From assembly GCF_021532615.1 (NCBI RefSeq), contig NZ_JAKGAQ010000001.1, positions 496,001 through 560,000 on the forward strand: a stretch of DNA of 64,000 bases, read 5' to 3'. A model generated the notes under the pieces. That model was given only the letters and a program-made list of their open reading frames with translations, was not told the DNA's origin and made no database searches. A program made the position numbers and the translations under genes. Below are positions 44,001 through 53,087 of this stretch, in pieces. This DNA is from Octadecabacter dasysiphoniae (GTDB lineage Bacteria > Pseudomonadota > Alphaproteobacteria > Rhodobacterales > Rhodobacteraceae). Each line of letters opens with the position of its first letter. Within the stretch, counting starts at the first letter, position 1.

Positions 44001-44455
44001 CCGAGGCGCTTGATGGCGCGGCGCAAGGGCTGTGCCATGCCGCGATCATCGTCTAATACACGGCCCGTCAGCATCAGCGCCCATGTAGAGGCGTTCACGA
44101 GGCTTGAGGTCGATTTACCAAGGTGCGTGCCCCAATCGGACGGCGCGATTTTATCATCAATCAGCGCATCGATGGTGTCCGCATCCGGGACCCGCAACAA
44201 TGCCTCTGCGAGGCACATCAGCGCGATGCCTTCGTCCGTGGACAGCCCGTATTCGGCAAGGAAGACCTCCATCAGGCCGGGATCGGATGCGGCGCGGATC
44301 TGGCGCACCAGATCGGCCCCTTTTGCGGTGATATCGCTGCGGTCTGTGTCTGACAGCGCGGCCTGCGTCACGAGGGATTTGACGGCTGTGGCTTCGTCCA
44401 TCAGGTAGGTGGCATCGATTTGGGCGCGGGTCTGGCTTGCGGTATCTTTGGCCAT
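41012..44455 (-). CDS. putA: Bifunctional proline dehydrogenase / glutamate semialdehyde dehydrogenase
   Basis: A 1147-residue PutA that converts proline to glutamate, using FAD then NAD. It has no N-terminal ribbon-helix-helix repressor domain, so it is a purely catalytic form. The PRODH domain includes VRLVKGAYWDAEIKRAQ near 350 and the ALDH domain includes GNAVLAKPAEQTG, the ETGGLNAMIVD loop and QSAGQRCSALRVLYLQED with the catalytic Cys. A linker near 555 (RQKNSNSDARPVRN) is slightly unusual. Its divergent Lrp-type neighbour should activate it. Confidence 0.96.
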   Translation of the reverse strand: MAKDTASQTRAQIDATYLMDEATAVKSLVTQAALSDTDRSDITAKGADLVRQIRAASDPGLMEVFLAEYGLSTDEGIALMCLAEALLRVPDADTIDALIDDKIAPSDWGTHLGKSTSSLVNASTWALMLTGRVLDDDRGMAQPLRRAIKRLGEPVIRTAVGRAMRVMGQQFVLGVDIEKAMKRAAGMEALGFTYSYDMLGEAARTEADAKHYHLAYSRAISNIAKACVHDTVAENPGISVKLSALHPRYEEAQRDRVMAELVPRLRSLAMLAKSAGQGFNVDAEEADRLSLSLDVIEAVVSDPALAGWDGFGVVVQAFGQRAGHVIDWLGDLAARTDRKLMVRLVKGAYWDAEIKRAQVLGLDGFPVFTAKSHTDISYIANARKLLGLTDRLYPQFATHNAHTVAAILHIAKDTGVGVDAYEFQRLHGMGEVLHKIVLKDEGTHCRVYAPVGAHEDLLAYLVRRLLENGANSSFVNQIVDEDVAPETVAADPFAQIGDTPDLPHGPALFEPHRANSRGWDITHRPTLGDIDTGRTPFHRQTWNAAPLTSSRQKNSNSDARPVRNPALHNDTVGHITWATPEDATAAIGAAQPWSAPVTERAAILRRVAKAYEDNATELFAMLHREAGKTMLDVVGEVREAVDFLYYYAAEAEARAPTPRGIWTCISPWNFPLAIFTGQIAAALASGNAVLAKPAEQTGLIAHRAVQIMHAAGVPASALQLLPGGGDIGGVLTSDARINGVAFTGSTATALKIRTAMAHNCTPGTPLIAETGGLNAMIVDSTALPEHAVRDIVQSAFQSAGQRCSALRVLYLQEDVADKVTHMLKGAMKELAMGDPWHLSTDVGPVIDDAARKGIQDHINLAKSEGRQIYALDLPSGGTFVAPTVLKIDGISDLTREIFGPVLHVVTYKARDLDRVIADINATGYGLTFGLHTRIDDRVQKIVEEIHAGNIYVNRNQIGAVVGSQPFGGEGLSGTGPKAGGPQYMARFAASLGVPPIPSSEAVDLPGPTGESNRLSAHPRGPIACLGPDARAQADTVTALGGIAIIPDERLQADADTVMGGVPTVPDAQFPASALVTLDCAAVVWDGDADTARAYEQALSERTGPIVPLITGALDAGHVLHERHICIDTTAAGGNAALLADVGGPARR

Positions 44456-44579
44456 TGGGCTCTCCGAAAAAGGTTGATTTGTCCGGTGGTCTTTGATCCA
44501 GTATATTGCATATTCATGATCCGTTTCGACTGTGATTATATCATTTGTCGGGTTGATTGGCTAAAGAATGGGGTAAAGC

Positions 44580-45059
44580 ATGACCAATGGGACTTCTGAG
44601 CTGGATGGATTTGACCGCAAGATCCTGGATGTGATCGCGGTGGACGGCAGAATCAGTGTGACGGATCTGGCCAAGCGGATCGGATTGTCCAAATCGCCAA
44701 CGCAGGCGCGGTTGCGGCGGCTAGAGGAAACCGGCGTCGTGCGGGGGTATCGCGCGCTGTTTGATCCGATCCGTTTGGGGCGTGATCATGTGGCGTTCGT
44801 CGAGGTGAAACTGAGCGACACCCGCGAATCCGCATTGTCCGCATTCAACGCTGCCGTTCTGCAAATCCCCGAGATTGAACAATGCCACCTGATTGCGGGG
44901 GCGTTCGACTATCTGCTGAAGGTTCGTACCAGCGGGATGACCAGCTATCGTCTTGTATTGGCAGAAAGATTATCGACCTTGCCCCATGTCGCCAACACAT
45001 CAACCTACGTTGCCATGCAGGCTGTCAAAGAAGAAGCAATCGCGCCGAAGGGCGAATAA
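44580..45059 (+). CDS. putR: Lrp/AsnC-type regulator, probably PutR
   Basis: A 159-residue Lrp-family protein. The winged HTH (LDGFDRKILDVIAVDGRISVTDLAKRIGLSKSPTQARLRRLEE, here split by position 8-50) precedes the RAM ligand domain with a GxFDYLLKVRT segment near 107. It is divergent from putA across 124 bases, matching the PutR/PutA layout of alphaproteobacteria, in which PutR activates putA with proline. The intergenic DNA holds an ATAT-TGC-ATAT dyad (44504-44514) that could be part of its site. Confidence 0.85.
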   Translation: MTNGTSELDGFDRKILDVIAVDGRISVTDLAKRIGLSKSPTQARLRRLEETGVVRGYRALFDPIRLGRDHVAFVEVKLSDTRESALSAFNAAVLQIPEIEQCHLIAGAFDYLLKVRTSGMTSYRLVLAERLSTLPHVANTSTYVAMQAVKEEAIAPKGE

Positions 45060-45094
45060 GTTGACCTGAGCGCGGGGCGCGCCACACTTAGGGT

Positions 45095-45631
45095 ATGAAA
45101 TATGCAGCCCTTTTGGCGGTTATCGCCGCCCCCGCTTTCGCTGATTGTCCCGCTGGCACGGATTATTCGGCTGATATCGTTCAAATTGTAGAGAACATGC
45201 GCGCCGCACCGTCCGAGGGGGCCGCGCGCGGGTATTCTGCGGCGATGTGGGAGATCTGGCTGGATGCGCCGGATGAATTGGCGCAGGCGATGTTGGACGA
45301 AGGGCTGGCGCTGAACCAGATGGGGGACCGTGCGGCGAGCCGTGCAAAGCTGTCCGAACTGGTCGCCTACTGCCCCGATTATGCGGAAGGGTATAACCAG
45401 CGGGCGTTTGCCGCATTCCTGCAAAGCGATTTTGAGGCCGCGTTGGTTGATCTTGATGCAGCCATCGCATTGCAACCTGTTCATCTGGGCGCGTTGACGG
45501 GCAAAGTGTTGACGTTGATCCGAATGGGGCGCGAGGACGAGGCACAAACCGTTTTGCGCACGGCCCTTGCGATCAACCCGTGGCTGGCCGAACGCGCGTT
45601 GTTGGATGAACCGGTCGGCGAAGATATCTGA
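45095..45631 (+). CDS. Periplasmic tetratricopeptide-repeat protein
   Basis: A 178-residue protein with a signal peptide (KYAALLAVIAAPAFADC; cleavage near residue 16) and about three TPR units. The second and third are MLDEGLALNQMGDRAASRAKLSEL-type and AFAAFLQSDFEAALVDLDAA-type helical pairs, and the last covers LTLIRMGREDEAQTVLRTAL. TPRs mediate protein contacts; the partner is unknown. It follows putR by 35 bases and is not obviously related to it. Confidence 0.72.
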   Translation: MKYAALLAVIAAPAFADCPAGTDYSADIVQIVENMRAAPSEGAARGYSAAMWEIWLDAPDELAQAMLDEGLALNQMGDRAASRAKLSELVAYCPDYAEGYNQRAFAAFLQSDFEAALVDLDAAIALQPVHLGALTGKVLTLIRMGREDEAQTVLRTALAINPWLAERALLDEPVGEDI

Positions 45632-45681
45632 CGTTTATCTGCTAGACGCCGCGCCGCAGATGCCTATGGTCTGCCACGCTG

Positions 45682-45767
45682 GTCCGCGTGGTGGAATGGT
45701 AGACACTGGAGACTTAAAATCTCTTGGCTTAACGGCCGTGCCGGTTCGAGTCCGGCCGCGGATACCA
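45682..45767 (+). tRNA. tRNA-Leu (anticodon TAA)
   Basis: An 86-base class II tRNA with encoded CCA. The acceptor GTCCGCG pairs with CGCGGAT (one G-U), the anticodon loop is CTTAAAA with TAA, a long variable arm (TTGGCTTAACGGCCGTG) is present, and the T arm is CCGG-TTCGAGT-CCGG. It decodes UUA. Confidence 0.93.
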
Positions 45768-45806
45768 GCTTTCGATTTTAGTGACTGCGCCAGAGGCCCG
45801 TTGGGA

Positions 45807-45840
45807 GCCTCCGGCGGGGATATTTTAGAACCAAAGAAGG
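45807..45840 (-). repeat. 3'-end repeat element, copy 1 (convergent terminator)
   Basis: GCCTCCGGCGGGGATATTTT followed by AGAACCAAAGAAGG. It sits just 3' of the transglycosylase stop (45845) and after the tRNA-Leu gene. The same block with the same orientation relative to a minus-strand stop codon recurs at 51609 and 56929. Confidence 0.7.
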
Positions 45841-45844
45841 CGGG

Positions 45845-46648
45845 TTATTGCAGGCGGGCCGCCGAGAGCGCGATGGCTTGTTGGTAGACCGTTGCGGCGT
45901 TCCAGTCGTTCAAGACGCGGAAGTTTGCGGTGCCTTCCTGAAACGGCTGGCCGGGCTGCCAGCCTTTTTGGCGCAGGAAGTTGGCCGTCGACGCAAGGCT
46001 GTCTGTCACGGAATACAGATCAACGCGCCCATTGCCGTCAGCGTCCACGCCGTAGCGCAGCGCATTGCCCGGTAAGAATTGCGTGTGGCCCATTTCGCCG
46101 TGTGCCGCGCCTTGTTGATTGGGGGACAAACCGCCCTGATCCACCAGCATCAATGCGGCAATCGCGTGTGGTGTGAAGAAATCGGCGCGGCGGCAATCAT
46201 AGGCGACGGTTGTGATGCTATCGACCACCGGGGTGCTGCCCAAGGTGCGGCCAAATCCGGTTTCCATGCCGTGGATTGCCAGCAAAATGCCTGCAGGAAC
46301 ACCGTAGGCATTTTCAAGTTGCGCGTAGAAGTTTGCGTTGCGGTCCCGTTCGCGGCGCATCTGGCTGGCAAAGCTATCAAGGCTGCCAAGGCGGATGCGG
46401 ATAAATTCGTTCAACTCATAGCGCACGCCGGTCTGGTTGCGGTCTGCGCGGATGGTCGATGTGGAATATTGCGCGTTTGCAAGGGCTTGAAGGCCTGCTT
46501 GGCGAACGCCCGCGGCGGCGGCTTCTTGGGCGAAGGCCTGTTTCCACGTGTTAAAACCGGATGCATCATTGCCACAGGGCGCTGCAAGGGCAGGGGCCGC
46601 CAGAACAGCGAAGGCCGTGGCGAGGATGGATTTGGGGACAAAACGCAT
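45845..46648 (-). CDS. Lytic murein transglycosylase (MltB/SLT_2 family)
   Basis: A 267-residue periplasmic enzyme with a signal peptide (ATAFAVLAAPALAAP, cleavage near residue 24). The domain opens FNTWKQAFAQEAAAAGV, and the catalytic Glu lies in AIHGMETGFGR near residue 125. GQTQFLPGNALRYGVDADGNG-type motifs (here MGHTQFLPGNALR) follow. It cleaves the glycan of murein, leaving 1,6-anhydro ends. No lipobox is present, so it is a soluble form. Confidence 0.88.
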   Translation of the reverse strand: MRFVPKSILATAFAVLAAPALAAPCGNDASGFNTWKQAFAQEAAAAGVRQAGLQALANAQYSTSTIRADRNQTGVRYELNEFIRIRLGSLDSFASQMRRERDRNANFYAQLENAYGVPAGILLAIHGMETGFGRTLGSTPVVDSITTVAYDCRRADFFTPHAIAALMLVDQGGLSPNQQGAAHGEMGHTQFLPGNALRYGVDADGNGRVDLYSVTDSLASTANFLRQKGWQPGQPFQEGTANFRVLNDWNAATVYQQAIALSAARLQ

Positions 46649-46726
46649 GAGGTTACTCCGGGTAAATAAGGTTAACGCAACGCTAGCATGTTTCCTGCAA
46701 GTGTTAAGTCAGGATTTCGCGACCCG

Positions 46727-48436
46727 TTAATCGCGCGTTCCTGCGAACCGTTCTGCCCAATCATCGCGTTGTTCATCGCTGATTTTATCAAACAGGTTTT
46801 CAGGCACGGTGAAGGCATGGCCTGCGGGCAGGGCGCGCACGGCTTGCGCCATGTCAGTGGGCCAATCCATATCCATCGTGTTCATCGCCGAGAGCAGCTT
46901 TGCCGATGCGGTCGGGATGAAGGGTGCGGACAGCACCGCGTAGATGCGGATCAGGTTCAGGGCGAGGCGGATTTGCGCGGCGGCCTGATCGGGATCGGTT
47001 TTGAAGACGGACCATGGGGCGGCGGCCTGTAGATATTCGTTGCCAGCCGCCCACATGGCGCGCAATTCCGCGGCTGCTTTGCGGATTTCGATGTTGTCCA
47101 TCGCGGTTTGATAGGCGGTGAGGCGGGTTTGCAAATCGTTGATCAGGGTGGTTTCTGCATCGCCCCATTCGCCGCCCTCGGGCACATCTTCGGAGAATTT
47201 CGAGCGGCAGAATTTCGTCACGCGGGACACGAAATTGCCGAGCACATCGGCGAGGTCCTTGTTGCAGTCGGTTTGAAACTGATCCCATGTGAATTCAGAA
47301 TCCGATGTTTCCGGTGCGCGGCTGAGAAGCCACCAGCGCCAGTAGTCGGCGGGTAGGATTTCAAGCGCTTGATCCATGAACACGCCGCGCCCGCGTGATG
47401 TGGAAAACTGGCCGCCGTCGTAGTTCAGGTAGTTGAAGGATTTGAGGTAATCGACACGTTTCCATGGTTCCCCCGACCCGATGATCGTGGCCGGAAAGCT
47501 GAGCGTGTGGAACGGCACGTTGTCCTTGCCCATGAACTGGGTGTAGCGCACATCGTCCGCGCCGCGGTCCGTGCGCCACCAGCGCGCCCAATCGCCGCCA
47601 GTGGCGTCCGACCATTCCTGGCTACAGGCGATGTATTCAATCGGCGCGTCAAACCAGACGTAGAACACTTTGCCTTCCATGCCGGGCCACGGTTCTTCGC
47701 CGCGCATCACGGGCACGCCCCAGTCGAGATCACGGGTGATGCCGCGATCCTGCAGTCCGTCGCCGTCGTGCAGCCATTTTTTCGCGATTGAGGTCGTGAG
47801 GACAGGCCAACCCGTTTGGCTGTCGATCCATTGATCAATGTCGTCTTTGAGTTTGGATTGCAGCAGATACAGGTGTTTCGTGTCGCGCATTTCCAGATCG
47901 GTGGAGCCTGAAATCGTGGAGCGCGGATCGATCAGATCGACAGGATCAAGCTGTTTTGTGCAATTGTCGCATTGATCGCCGCGCGCGGATTCAAACCCGC
48001 AATTTGGGCAGGTGCCCTCAATATAACGATCCGGTAAATAGCGCCCGTCGGCATGGGAATACATCTGCGTTTCCATGCGTTCTTCGATCAATCCATTGTC
48101 GGCCAGAACCGCGGCGAAATGCTGGGTGAGCTTTTTGTTCTGCTCGGAGGAGGACCGCCCGTAGTGATCAAACGACAGGTTGAACCCTTTGGCCAACGCA
48201 TCCTGAACGGCCCACATTTCGGCGCAATATTCATCGACGGGCTTGCCCGCCTTGGCCGCGGCCAATTCGGCGGGTGTGCCGTGTTCGTCCGTGGCGCACA
48301 AAAACAGAACCTCATTGCCGCGCCCGCGCAGGTAGCGGGCATACAGATCAGCCGGCAGTTGGCTGCCGACCAGGTTTCCAAGGTGTTTGATCCCGTTGAT
48401 ATACGGAATAGCGGATGTGATAAGGTGGCGTGCCAT
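46727..48436 (-). CDS. metG: Methionine--tRNA ligase
   Basis: A 569-residue class I synthetase. The HIGH-like motif is [10 protein letters not shown] (16-25) and the zinc knuckle [17 protein letters not shown] is near 145. The KMSKS-like loop is [10 protein letters not shown] near 345, where Ser replaces the usual Lys-Met of KMSKS, as in the FSxSR variants of some alphaproteobacteria. It lacks the C-terminal dimerisation tail. It charges initiator and elongator tRNA-Met. Confidence 0.94.
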   Translation of the reverse strand: MARHLITSAIPYINGIKHLGNLVGSQLPADLYARYLRGRGNEVLFLCATDEHGTPAELAAAKAGKPVDEYCAEMWAVQDALAKGFNLSFDHYGRSSSEQNKKLTQHFAAVLADNGLIEERMETQMYSHADGRYLPDRYIEGTCPNCGFESARGDQCDNCTKQLDPVDLIDPRSTISGSTDLEMRDTKHLYLLQSKLKDDIDQWIDSQTGWPVLTTSIAKKWLHDGDGLQDRGITRDLDWGVPVMRGEEPWPGMEGKVFYVWFDAPIEYIACSQEWSDATGGDWARWWRTDRGADDVRYTQFMGKDNVPFHTLSFPATIIGSGEPWKRVDYLKSFNYLNYDGGQFSTSRGRGVFMDQALEILPADYWRWWLLSRAPETSDSEFTWDQFQTDCNKDLADVLGNFVSRVTKFCRSKFSEDVPEGGEWGDAETTLINDLQTRLTAYQTAMDNIEIRKAAAELRAMWAAGNEYLQAAAPWSVFKTDPDQAAAQIRLALNLIRIYAVLSAPFIPTASAKLLSAMNTMDMDWPTDMAQAVRALPAGHAFTVPENLFDKISDEQRDDWAERFAGTRD

Positions 48437-48572
48437 GGGGTGCGATTGGTCCTGCGTTACGTGTTGAATGCAGGTCTAGCGGACAGGCCGCGCAAGGGCC
48501 AGTGGGGTTGATGCGCTGTGCCGGATCATCCGTGCCAGTGTGTCGATCAAAACGGCGAAAAAGGAATGTGAC

Positions 48573-48989
48573 ATGATTGCCTATGTGACTGTTGGGGCCG
48601 ATGATCTTGAGGGCGCGAAACGCTTTTACGGGGCGATTTTGCCAGCGCTTGGTTATGGGCTGAAAGAGGGGCCTGAGGGGCTGAGCTATGCATTGCCCGT
48701 CGCGCAGGGTGAGAGGGCTGTCTTTCCCGACTTTTATGTAAAACCGACGTTCAATGGTGAGCCTGCATCCGCTGGAAACGGTGCCATGACCGCGTTTGAG
48801 GCTGCAAGCCAGAAAGACGTGCGTGATCTGCACGCAGCCGCGATTGCGGCGGGTGGCCATGATGAGGGCAAACCGGGATTTCGCGCGTCTTATGGGCCGC
48901 ATTTTTATGTCGGATACCTGCGCGATCCCCAAGGCAACAAGATTGCGTTGTTTTCAAGCGATCCGGCAGAACCCGGGCGGGACGACTAA
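48573..48989 (+). CDS. VOC-family protein
   Basis: A 138-residue glyoxalase-fold protein: MIAYVTVGADDLEGAKRFYGAILPALGY, then TAFEAASQKDVRDLHAAAIAAGG, and YVGYLRDPQGNKIALFSSD at the end. Start 48573 is chosen by AAAAGGA 8 bases upstream. A monofunctional enzyme or binding protein; the substrate is unknown. It converges with the MFS gene. Confidence 0.77.
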   Translation: MIAYVTVGADDLEGAKRFYGAILPALGYGLKEGPEGLSYALPVAQGERAVFPDFYVKPTFNGEPASAGNGAMTAFEAASQKDVRDLHAAAIAAGGHDEGKPGFRASYGPHFYVGYLRDPQGNKIALFSSDPAEPGRDD

Positions 48990-48998
48990 AGCAGTGGT

Positions 48999-50222
48999 TT
49001 AGCGATCGCGCGCGCGGCCAAGCAGCCGCCCAATGATAAAGGATGTGCGCGGGGCGTAGACGTAGGGGGTTTTGTCGCTGCGGGTGTCGCGCACGCGCAT
49101 GCGGCTTAGCCCGAATACCACCAATGCGATGTGACCCAGCGAGATGAAGTAAAACAACGCAGCCGGGCCGAAGGTTTCGATCAAAAGGGACGTTCCCCAA
49201 GGCGCTGCAATCGCGCCCACGGCATAGAAAAACATCAAAGCGGCGGACAGTTCGATGCGTTCTTCGTTGGTCGCAAAATCATGGGCGTGGGATGCGGCGA
49301 CGGAATAGACAGGAAAGGTGGTGAACCCGAAAAATGCCGCACTTGCCATGACGCTAATGGTTCCAAGGCCGGATGCGGCCACTGTAATGGCGCAGGACGC
49401 AACCGATGCCACCGATAGCCAGATCAGCACCCAGCGGCGGTCGTATTTATCTGCCAGCCAGCCTGTCGGGTATTGTGCAATCGCGCCGCCTGCGACGAAG
49501 GCCGCGAGGAAAAGGCCGATTTGGGACGCGGCGAGCCCGACCTCTTGGCCGTAAATCGGGCCGACCATGCGAAATGACGCGGATGACAAAGCGGCGACCA
49601 GAACACCCGCCACGGCCAGCGGTGACATGCGCCACGCGAGCGATGGGCGCAGGCGCGGGGCGGCGGGGATTTCGGGTTGCGGCACACGTGTCAACGCGAG
49701 CGGTAGCATCGCCGCGCAGCACAGAATTGTCAGTAAATTATAGGCGATATAGGTTTCCAAGCTGGCCAAGGTGCCAATCATCAACTGTGCGATCAGGCTG
49801 CCGCCCATGTCCACAACGCGGTAGGTGCCCATCGCGCGGCCCCGTGTTTCGTTGGTGACTTTGGCCTGTAGCCAGCTTTCGATGACGGTGTAGCACCCTG
49901 CGATGCAGATGCCCGACATGATGCGTAACAACGCCCACGCCGTTGGATCAAACACGAGGATATGCCCCGCCATCCCGATGGATCCCATGGCCGTGAAGAC
50001 GGCGAACGCGCGGGAATGGCCGACTTCGCCCATAAGGCGCGGTGCCCACCAGCAGCCGATGAAAAACCCGACAAAATGCATAGAGCCGAGAAAGCCGACT
50101 TCGGCGCGGGTGAAACCGGATTGTAACCCTGTCAGCGCATCCAGTGGTCCCACACCCCCCGACGACAATTGCAACAGCAACACGGACAGCAAAAGGGCGG
50201 CAAAGGAAATCATCATGCGCAT
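48999..50222 (-). CDS. MFS transporter (YcaD-like)
   Basis: A 407-residue inner-membrane protein with 12 hydrophobic segments in two halves. GxLADKYDRRWV (here AQYPTGWLADKYDRRWVLI near 265) marks the loop between segments. The N terminus ALTGLQSGFTRAEVGFLGSMHFVGFFIG fits the YcaD/UMF-type subgroup. Substrate cannot be inferred. A long gap (249 bases) separates it from the divergent aldo/keto reductase gene. Confidence 0.82.
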   Translation of the reverse strand: MRMMISFAALLLSVLLLQLSSGGVGPLDALTGLQSGFTRAEVGFLGSMHFVGFFIGCWWAPRLMGEVGHSRAFAVFTAMGSIGMAGHILVFDPTAWALLRIMSGICIAGCYTVIESWLQAKVTNETRGRAMGTYRVVDMGGSLIAQLMIGTLASLETYIAYNLLTILCCAAMLPLALTRVPQPEIPAAPRLRPSLAWRMSPLAVAGVLVAALSSASFRMVGPIYGQEVGLAASQIGLFLAAFVAGGAIAQYPTGWLADKYDRRWVLIWLSVASVASCAITVAASGLGTISVMASAAFFGFTTFPVYSVAASHAHDFATNEERIELSAALMFFYAVGAIAAPWGTSLLIETFGPAALFYFISLGHIALVVFGLSRMRVRDTRSDKTPYVYAPRTSFIIGRLLGRARDR

Positions 50223-50471
50223 GGGCCCATAAAGACCTATCGTGCCGAGACTTCTAGGCCTTAATCGTCAAGACCTGTTCCAGCCGCGTCATTACTGAAC
50301 CCGCGGGGGCAAGGGGGTAGGGGGTTTGGTTGATAAAACGGTGTTCGCCCGCGTCCTTTCGACGGCGACGCCTGCGCGCGCTGCGTCTGACATCAGTGCA
50401 ATGAACAGTGCGGGGTTGTGCAGCCCCTTGGGCGGGCTATTGTCTGCCCAAACCGCCAAAGGGGTAACGAT

Positions 50472-51512
50472 ATGAAACAGATAAAGCTTGGCCGTACGGG
50501 CATTATGGTCAGTGATTGGTGTCTTGGCACGATGACATTTTCCACCCAGACGCCCGCGCAGGACGCGCATCGACAGATTGATATGTGTCTAGACGCAGGG
50601 GTGAATTTCCTCGACACGGCGGAAATGTATCCGGTCAATCCGATGCGCAAGGAAACTGTCGGGAATTCCGAACGCTGCATTGCCGAATGGATCGCGGCAT
50701 CGGGGCGACGTGATGAGGTGGTGATTGCCACCAAAGCGGGCGGTGACAGCGCGATGATCCGGGGCGGAGAAGGGTTTTCGCCCGACAACATCCTGTCCAT
50801 TCTGGATGGAAATCTGCAACGGCTTGGCACGGATTACATCGATTTGTATCAGCTGCATTGGCCCATGCGGGGGTCTTATGCGTTTCGTCAAAACTGGACG
50901 TTTGATCCGTCAGGGCAAGACCGTGCGCGCACGATGGATCACATGGGCGGTATTCTTGATAAACTGAAGCAGGCGCAGGCGGATGGCAAAATCCGCGCGT
51001 TCGGATTATCCAACGAATCCGCCTGGGGCACGACCAAATGGATCGACATTGCCGAAGACATCGGTGCGCCGCGCGTGGCGTCCGTGCAGAACGAATATTC
51101 GCTGCTGCACCGCCTATATGACACGGATATGGCGGAAATGTCTGTGAACGAAGACGTTGTGTGTTTTTCATTCTCGCCGCTGGCCACCGGGCTTTTGACG
51201 GGCAAATACCAGAACGGCGCTGTGCCGGACGGATCGCGGATGACCCATGGGCCCAAGCTGGGCGGGCGCGTGACGGAGCGGGTGTTTGACGCCGTCGACG
51301 CCTATCAGATCGTTGCAGACAAACACGACATGACGCTGGCCCATATGGCGATGGCGTTCCAGCGGTCACGCCCGTTCAAGACCAGTGCAATATTCGGTGC
51401 CACCACATCTGCGCAATTGGCGTCGTTGTTGGAGGGCAAGGATTTGGAGCTGTCAGACAGCTGCCTTGAGGATATCGACACCGCCCACCGCGCCCATCCG
51501 CAGCCTTATTGA
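50472..51512 (+). CDS. Aldo/keto reductase (Tas-like)
   Basis: A 346-residue NADP(H)-dependent TIM-barrel oxidoreductase. The catalytic set is complete: Asp and Tyr in FLDTAEMYPV (near 46-55), Lys in VIATKAGGDS (near 86) and His in LYQLHWPMR (near 130). The extended loop after HWP and the IFGATTSAQL nucleotide end are Tas-like. Native substrate unknown. A GCGGC-TGC-GCCGC hairpin (51522-51534) follows the stop. Confidence 0.85.
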   Translation: MKQIKLGRTGIMVSDWCLGTMTFSTQTPAQDAHRQIDMCLDAGVNFLDTAEMYPVNPMRKETVGNSERCIAEWIAASGRRDEVVIATKAGGDSAMIRGGEGFSPDNILSILDGNLQRLGTDYIDLYQLHWPMRGSYAFRQNWTFDPSGQDRARTMDHMGGILDKLKQAQADGKIRAFGLSNESAWGTTKWIDIAEDIGAPRVASVQNEYSLLHRLYDTDMAEMSVNEDVVCFSFSPLATGLLTGKYQNGAVPDGSRMTHGPKLGGRVTERVFDAVDAYQIVADKHDMTLAHMAMAFQRSRPFKTSAIFGATTSAQLASLLEGKDLELSDSCLEDIDTAHRAHPQPY

Positions 51513-51521
51513 TCAAAAGGA

Positions 51522-51534
51522 GCGGCTGCGCCGC
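51522..51534 (+). terminator. Hairpin downstream of the aldo/keto reductase
   Basis: GCGGC (51522-51526) pairs with GCCGC (51530-51534) with a 3-base loop, then a T-rich TGTTTTGTTT 7 bases on. Possible intrinsic terminator. Confidence 0.4.
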
Positions 51535-51608
51535 CCGTGATGTTTTGTTTGGCGTTTGGGGGCGCGGGCCGTGCCAGGTTGCCCATTGAGGGTGTGCATC
51601 TGCCCTGC

Positions 51609-51641
51609 GCCTCCGGCGGGGATACTTGTGAACCAAAGAAG
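51609..51641 (-). repeat. 3'-end repeat element, copy 2
   Basis: GCCTCCGGCGGGGATACTTG followed by TGAACCAAAGAAG. It lies 5 bases outside the stop of the GNAT gene (51647), in the same relative position as the copy at 45807. Confidence 0.7.
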
Positions 51642-51646
51642 CGGGG

Positions 51647-52102
51647 TTACGACATCAAATCGATGCGGAATCGCGGGCCTTCCCCTGTGATGTCTTCGAG
51701 GATGTCCATGGCGCGGTAGGCGGCGATGGCTGTTTCGTTGCCCGCGTCTGTTCCGATGGTCAGGCGGGTTGCGTTGATGGCTTTGGCGTGGGCTTTGGCC
51801 GCGAGGATCAGGGATTCTCCGATACCGTGCCCACGGTGGCCGTCGTGCACGAACAGATGATGGATATCGAGGCGGATATCGCCGTGATGCAGGACCATTG
51901 TTGGTGTCAGCCCTGCGTAGCCGACAGCATTGCCGTTTTGTTTTGCGATCAGCGCCGTAGCCATGGGGGTTGGGCCAAAAAAGATGTCGTGCAGATGGTC
52001 TTGCGTCACTTTGGCGGTGTCGCCGTGAAAGGCGGACAGGGCTTTGATCATCGCGTGGATGGCGGGAAGATCGGCGGGGGTGGCGTGGTTGATGTCGGTC
52101 AT
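51647..52102 (-). CDS. GNAT N-acetyltransferase
   Basis: A 151-residue acetyl-CoA-dependent transferase. IHHLFVHDGHRGHGIGESLI (near 84-103) is the family's acetyl-CoA loop (RGxGxG is GHGIG here), and the N-terminal NHATPADLPAIHAMIKALSAF helix is typical. Acceptor unknown. It starts 76 bases before the divergent BKACE gene. Confidence 0.8.
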   Translation of the reverse strand: MTDINHATPADLPAIHAMIKALSAFHGDTAKVTQDHLHDIFFGPTPMATALIAKQNGNAVGYAGLTPTMVLHHGDIRLDIHHLFVHDGHRGHGIGESLILAAKAHAKAINATRLTIGTDAGNETAIAAYRAMDILEDITGEGPRFRIDLMS

Positions 52103-52178
52103 GGGATGACTTCGCCGCTTGGGGGCTTGCGTGTCAAGATCGCGTGCTTAAGGTCACCACAAATCAAGGGAGATATTC

Positions 52179-53087
52179 ATGCCATTAGAGATGAACCGAG
52201 AGGTGTTTATCACTGCCGCCATCACCGGATCAGGCAGCACACAAGACCGCAGCCCGCATGTGCCCCGGTCCCCCGAACAGATTGCCAACAGTGCGATTGA
52301 TGCGGCCAAGGCAGGCGCGGCGGTGGTGCATTGCCATGTGCGTGACCCTGAAACAGGCGTGCCATCGCGCAACCTGGAATTATACCGAGAAGTGACGGAC
52401 CGCATCCGCGCGGCGGACGTGGATGTGGTGTTGAACCTGACCGCAGGTATGGGCGGTGACATTGTGTTTGGCGGTGTTGAAAACCCGCTGCCGACGGTTG
52501 CAGGCACGGACATGGTGGGCGCGACGCAGCGGGTGGCCCATGTGGCCGAGTGCCTGCCGGAAATTTGCACGCTTGATTGCGGTACGATGAATTTCGCCGA
52601 GGCCGATTATGTCATGACCAACACGCCAGGCATGTTGCGCGCGATGGGGCAGATGATGACTGACCTTGGCGTTAAGCCCGAGATCGAGGCGTTTGATACC
52701 GGCCACCTTTGGTTTGCCAAACAGCTGGTGGCCGAGGGGATTTTGAAACCGGATGCGCTTGTCCAGCTGTGCATGGGGGTGCCGTGGGGCGCGCCGGATG
52801 ATCTCAACACGTTTATGGCGTTGGTCAACAATGTGCCGCCGGAATGGACATTCAGTGCCTTTGGTTTGGGGCGTTCGCAAATGCCCTATGTCGCCGCATC
52901 CGTGCTGGCGGGGGGCAATGTGCGTGTCGGGCTTGAGGATAATCTGATGCTGGATCGTGGTGTTCTGGCGACCAATGCGCAGCTTGTTGAACGCGCCCAT
53001 GGGATCATCGAAAACCTTGGGGCCAAGGTGATTGGCCCCGCCGAGGTGCGCGAAAAGCTGGGGTTGGTGAAACAAGCCCCGAAATGA
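52179..53087 (+). CDS. BKACE (DUF849) enzyme, probable dehydrocarnitine cleavage
   Basis: A 302-residue beta-keto acid cleavage enzyme. The zinc His pair is in VVHCHVRDPETG (48-59), the EAFDTGHLWFAKQL segment is near 168 and the ASVLAGGNVRVGLEDN end near 246. In Pseudomonas and Rhodobacterales such a protein (CdhC-like) condenses 3-dehydrocarnitine with acetyl-CoA to give betainyl-CoA and acetoacetate. The carnitine dehydrogenase/thioesterase fusion at 54654 makes that the best guess. AAGGGAG lies 8 bases before the ATG. The lipoprotein gene after it overlaps by 4 bases. Confidence 0.83.
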   Translation: MPLEMNREVFITAAITGSGSTQDRSPHVPRSPEQIANSAIDAAKAGAAVVHCHVRDPETGVPSRNLELYREVTDRIRAADVDVVLNLTAGMGGDIVFGGVENPLPTVAGTDMVGATQRVAHVAECLPEICTLDCGTMNFAEADYVMTNTPGMLRAMGQMMTDLGVKPEIEAFDTGHLWFAKQLVAEGILKPDALVQLCMGVPWGAPDDLNTFMALVNNVPPEWTFSAFGLGRSQMPYVAASVLAGGNVRVGLEDNLMLDRGVLATNAQLVERAHGIIENLGAKVIGPAEVREKLGLVKQAPK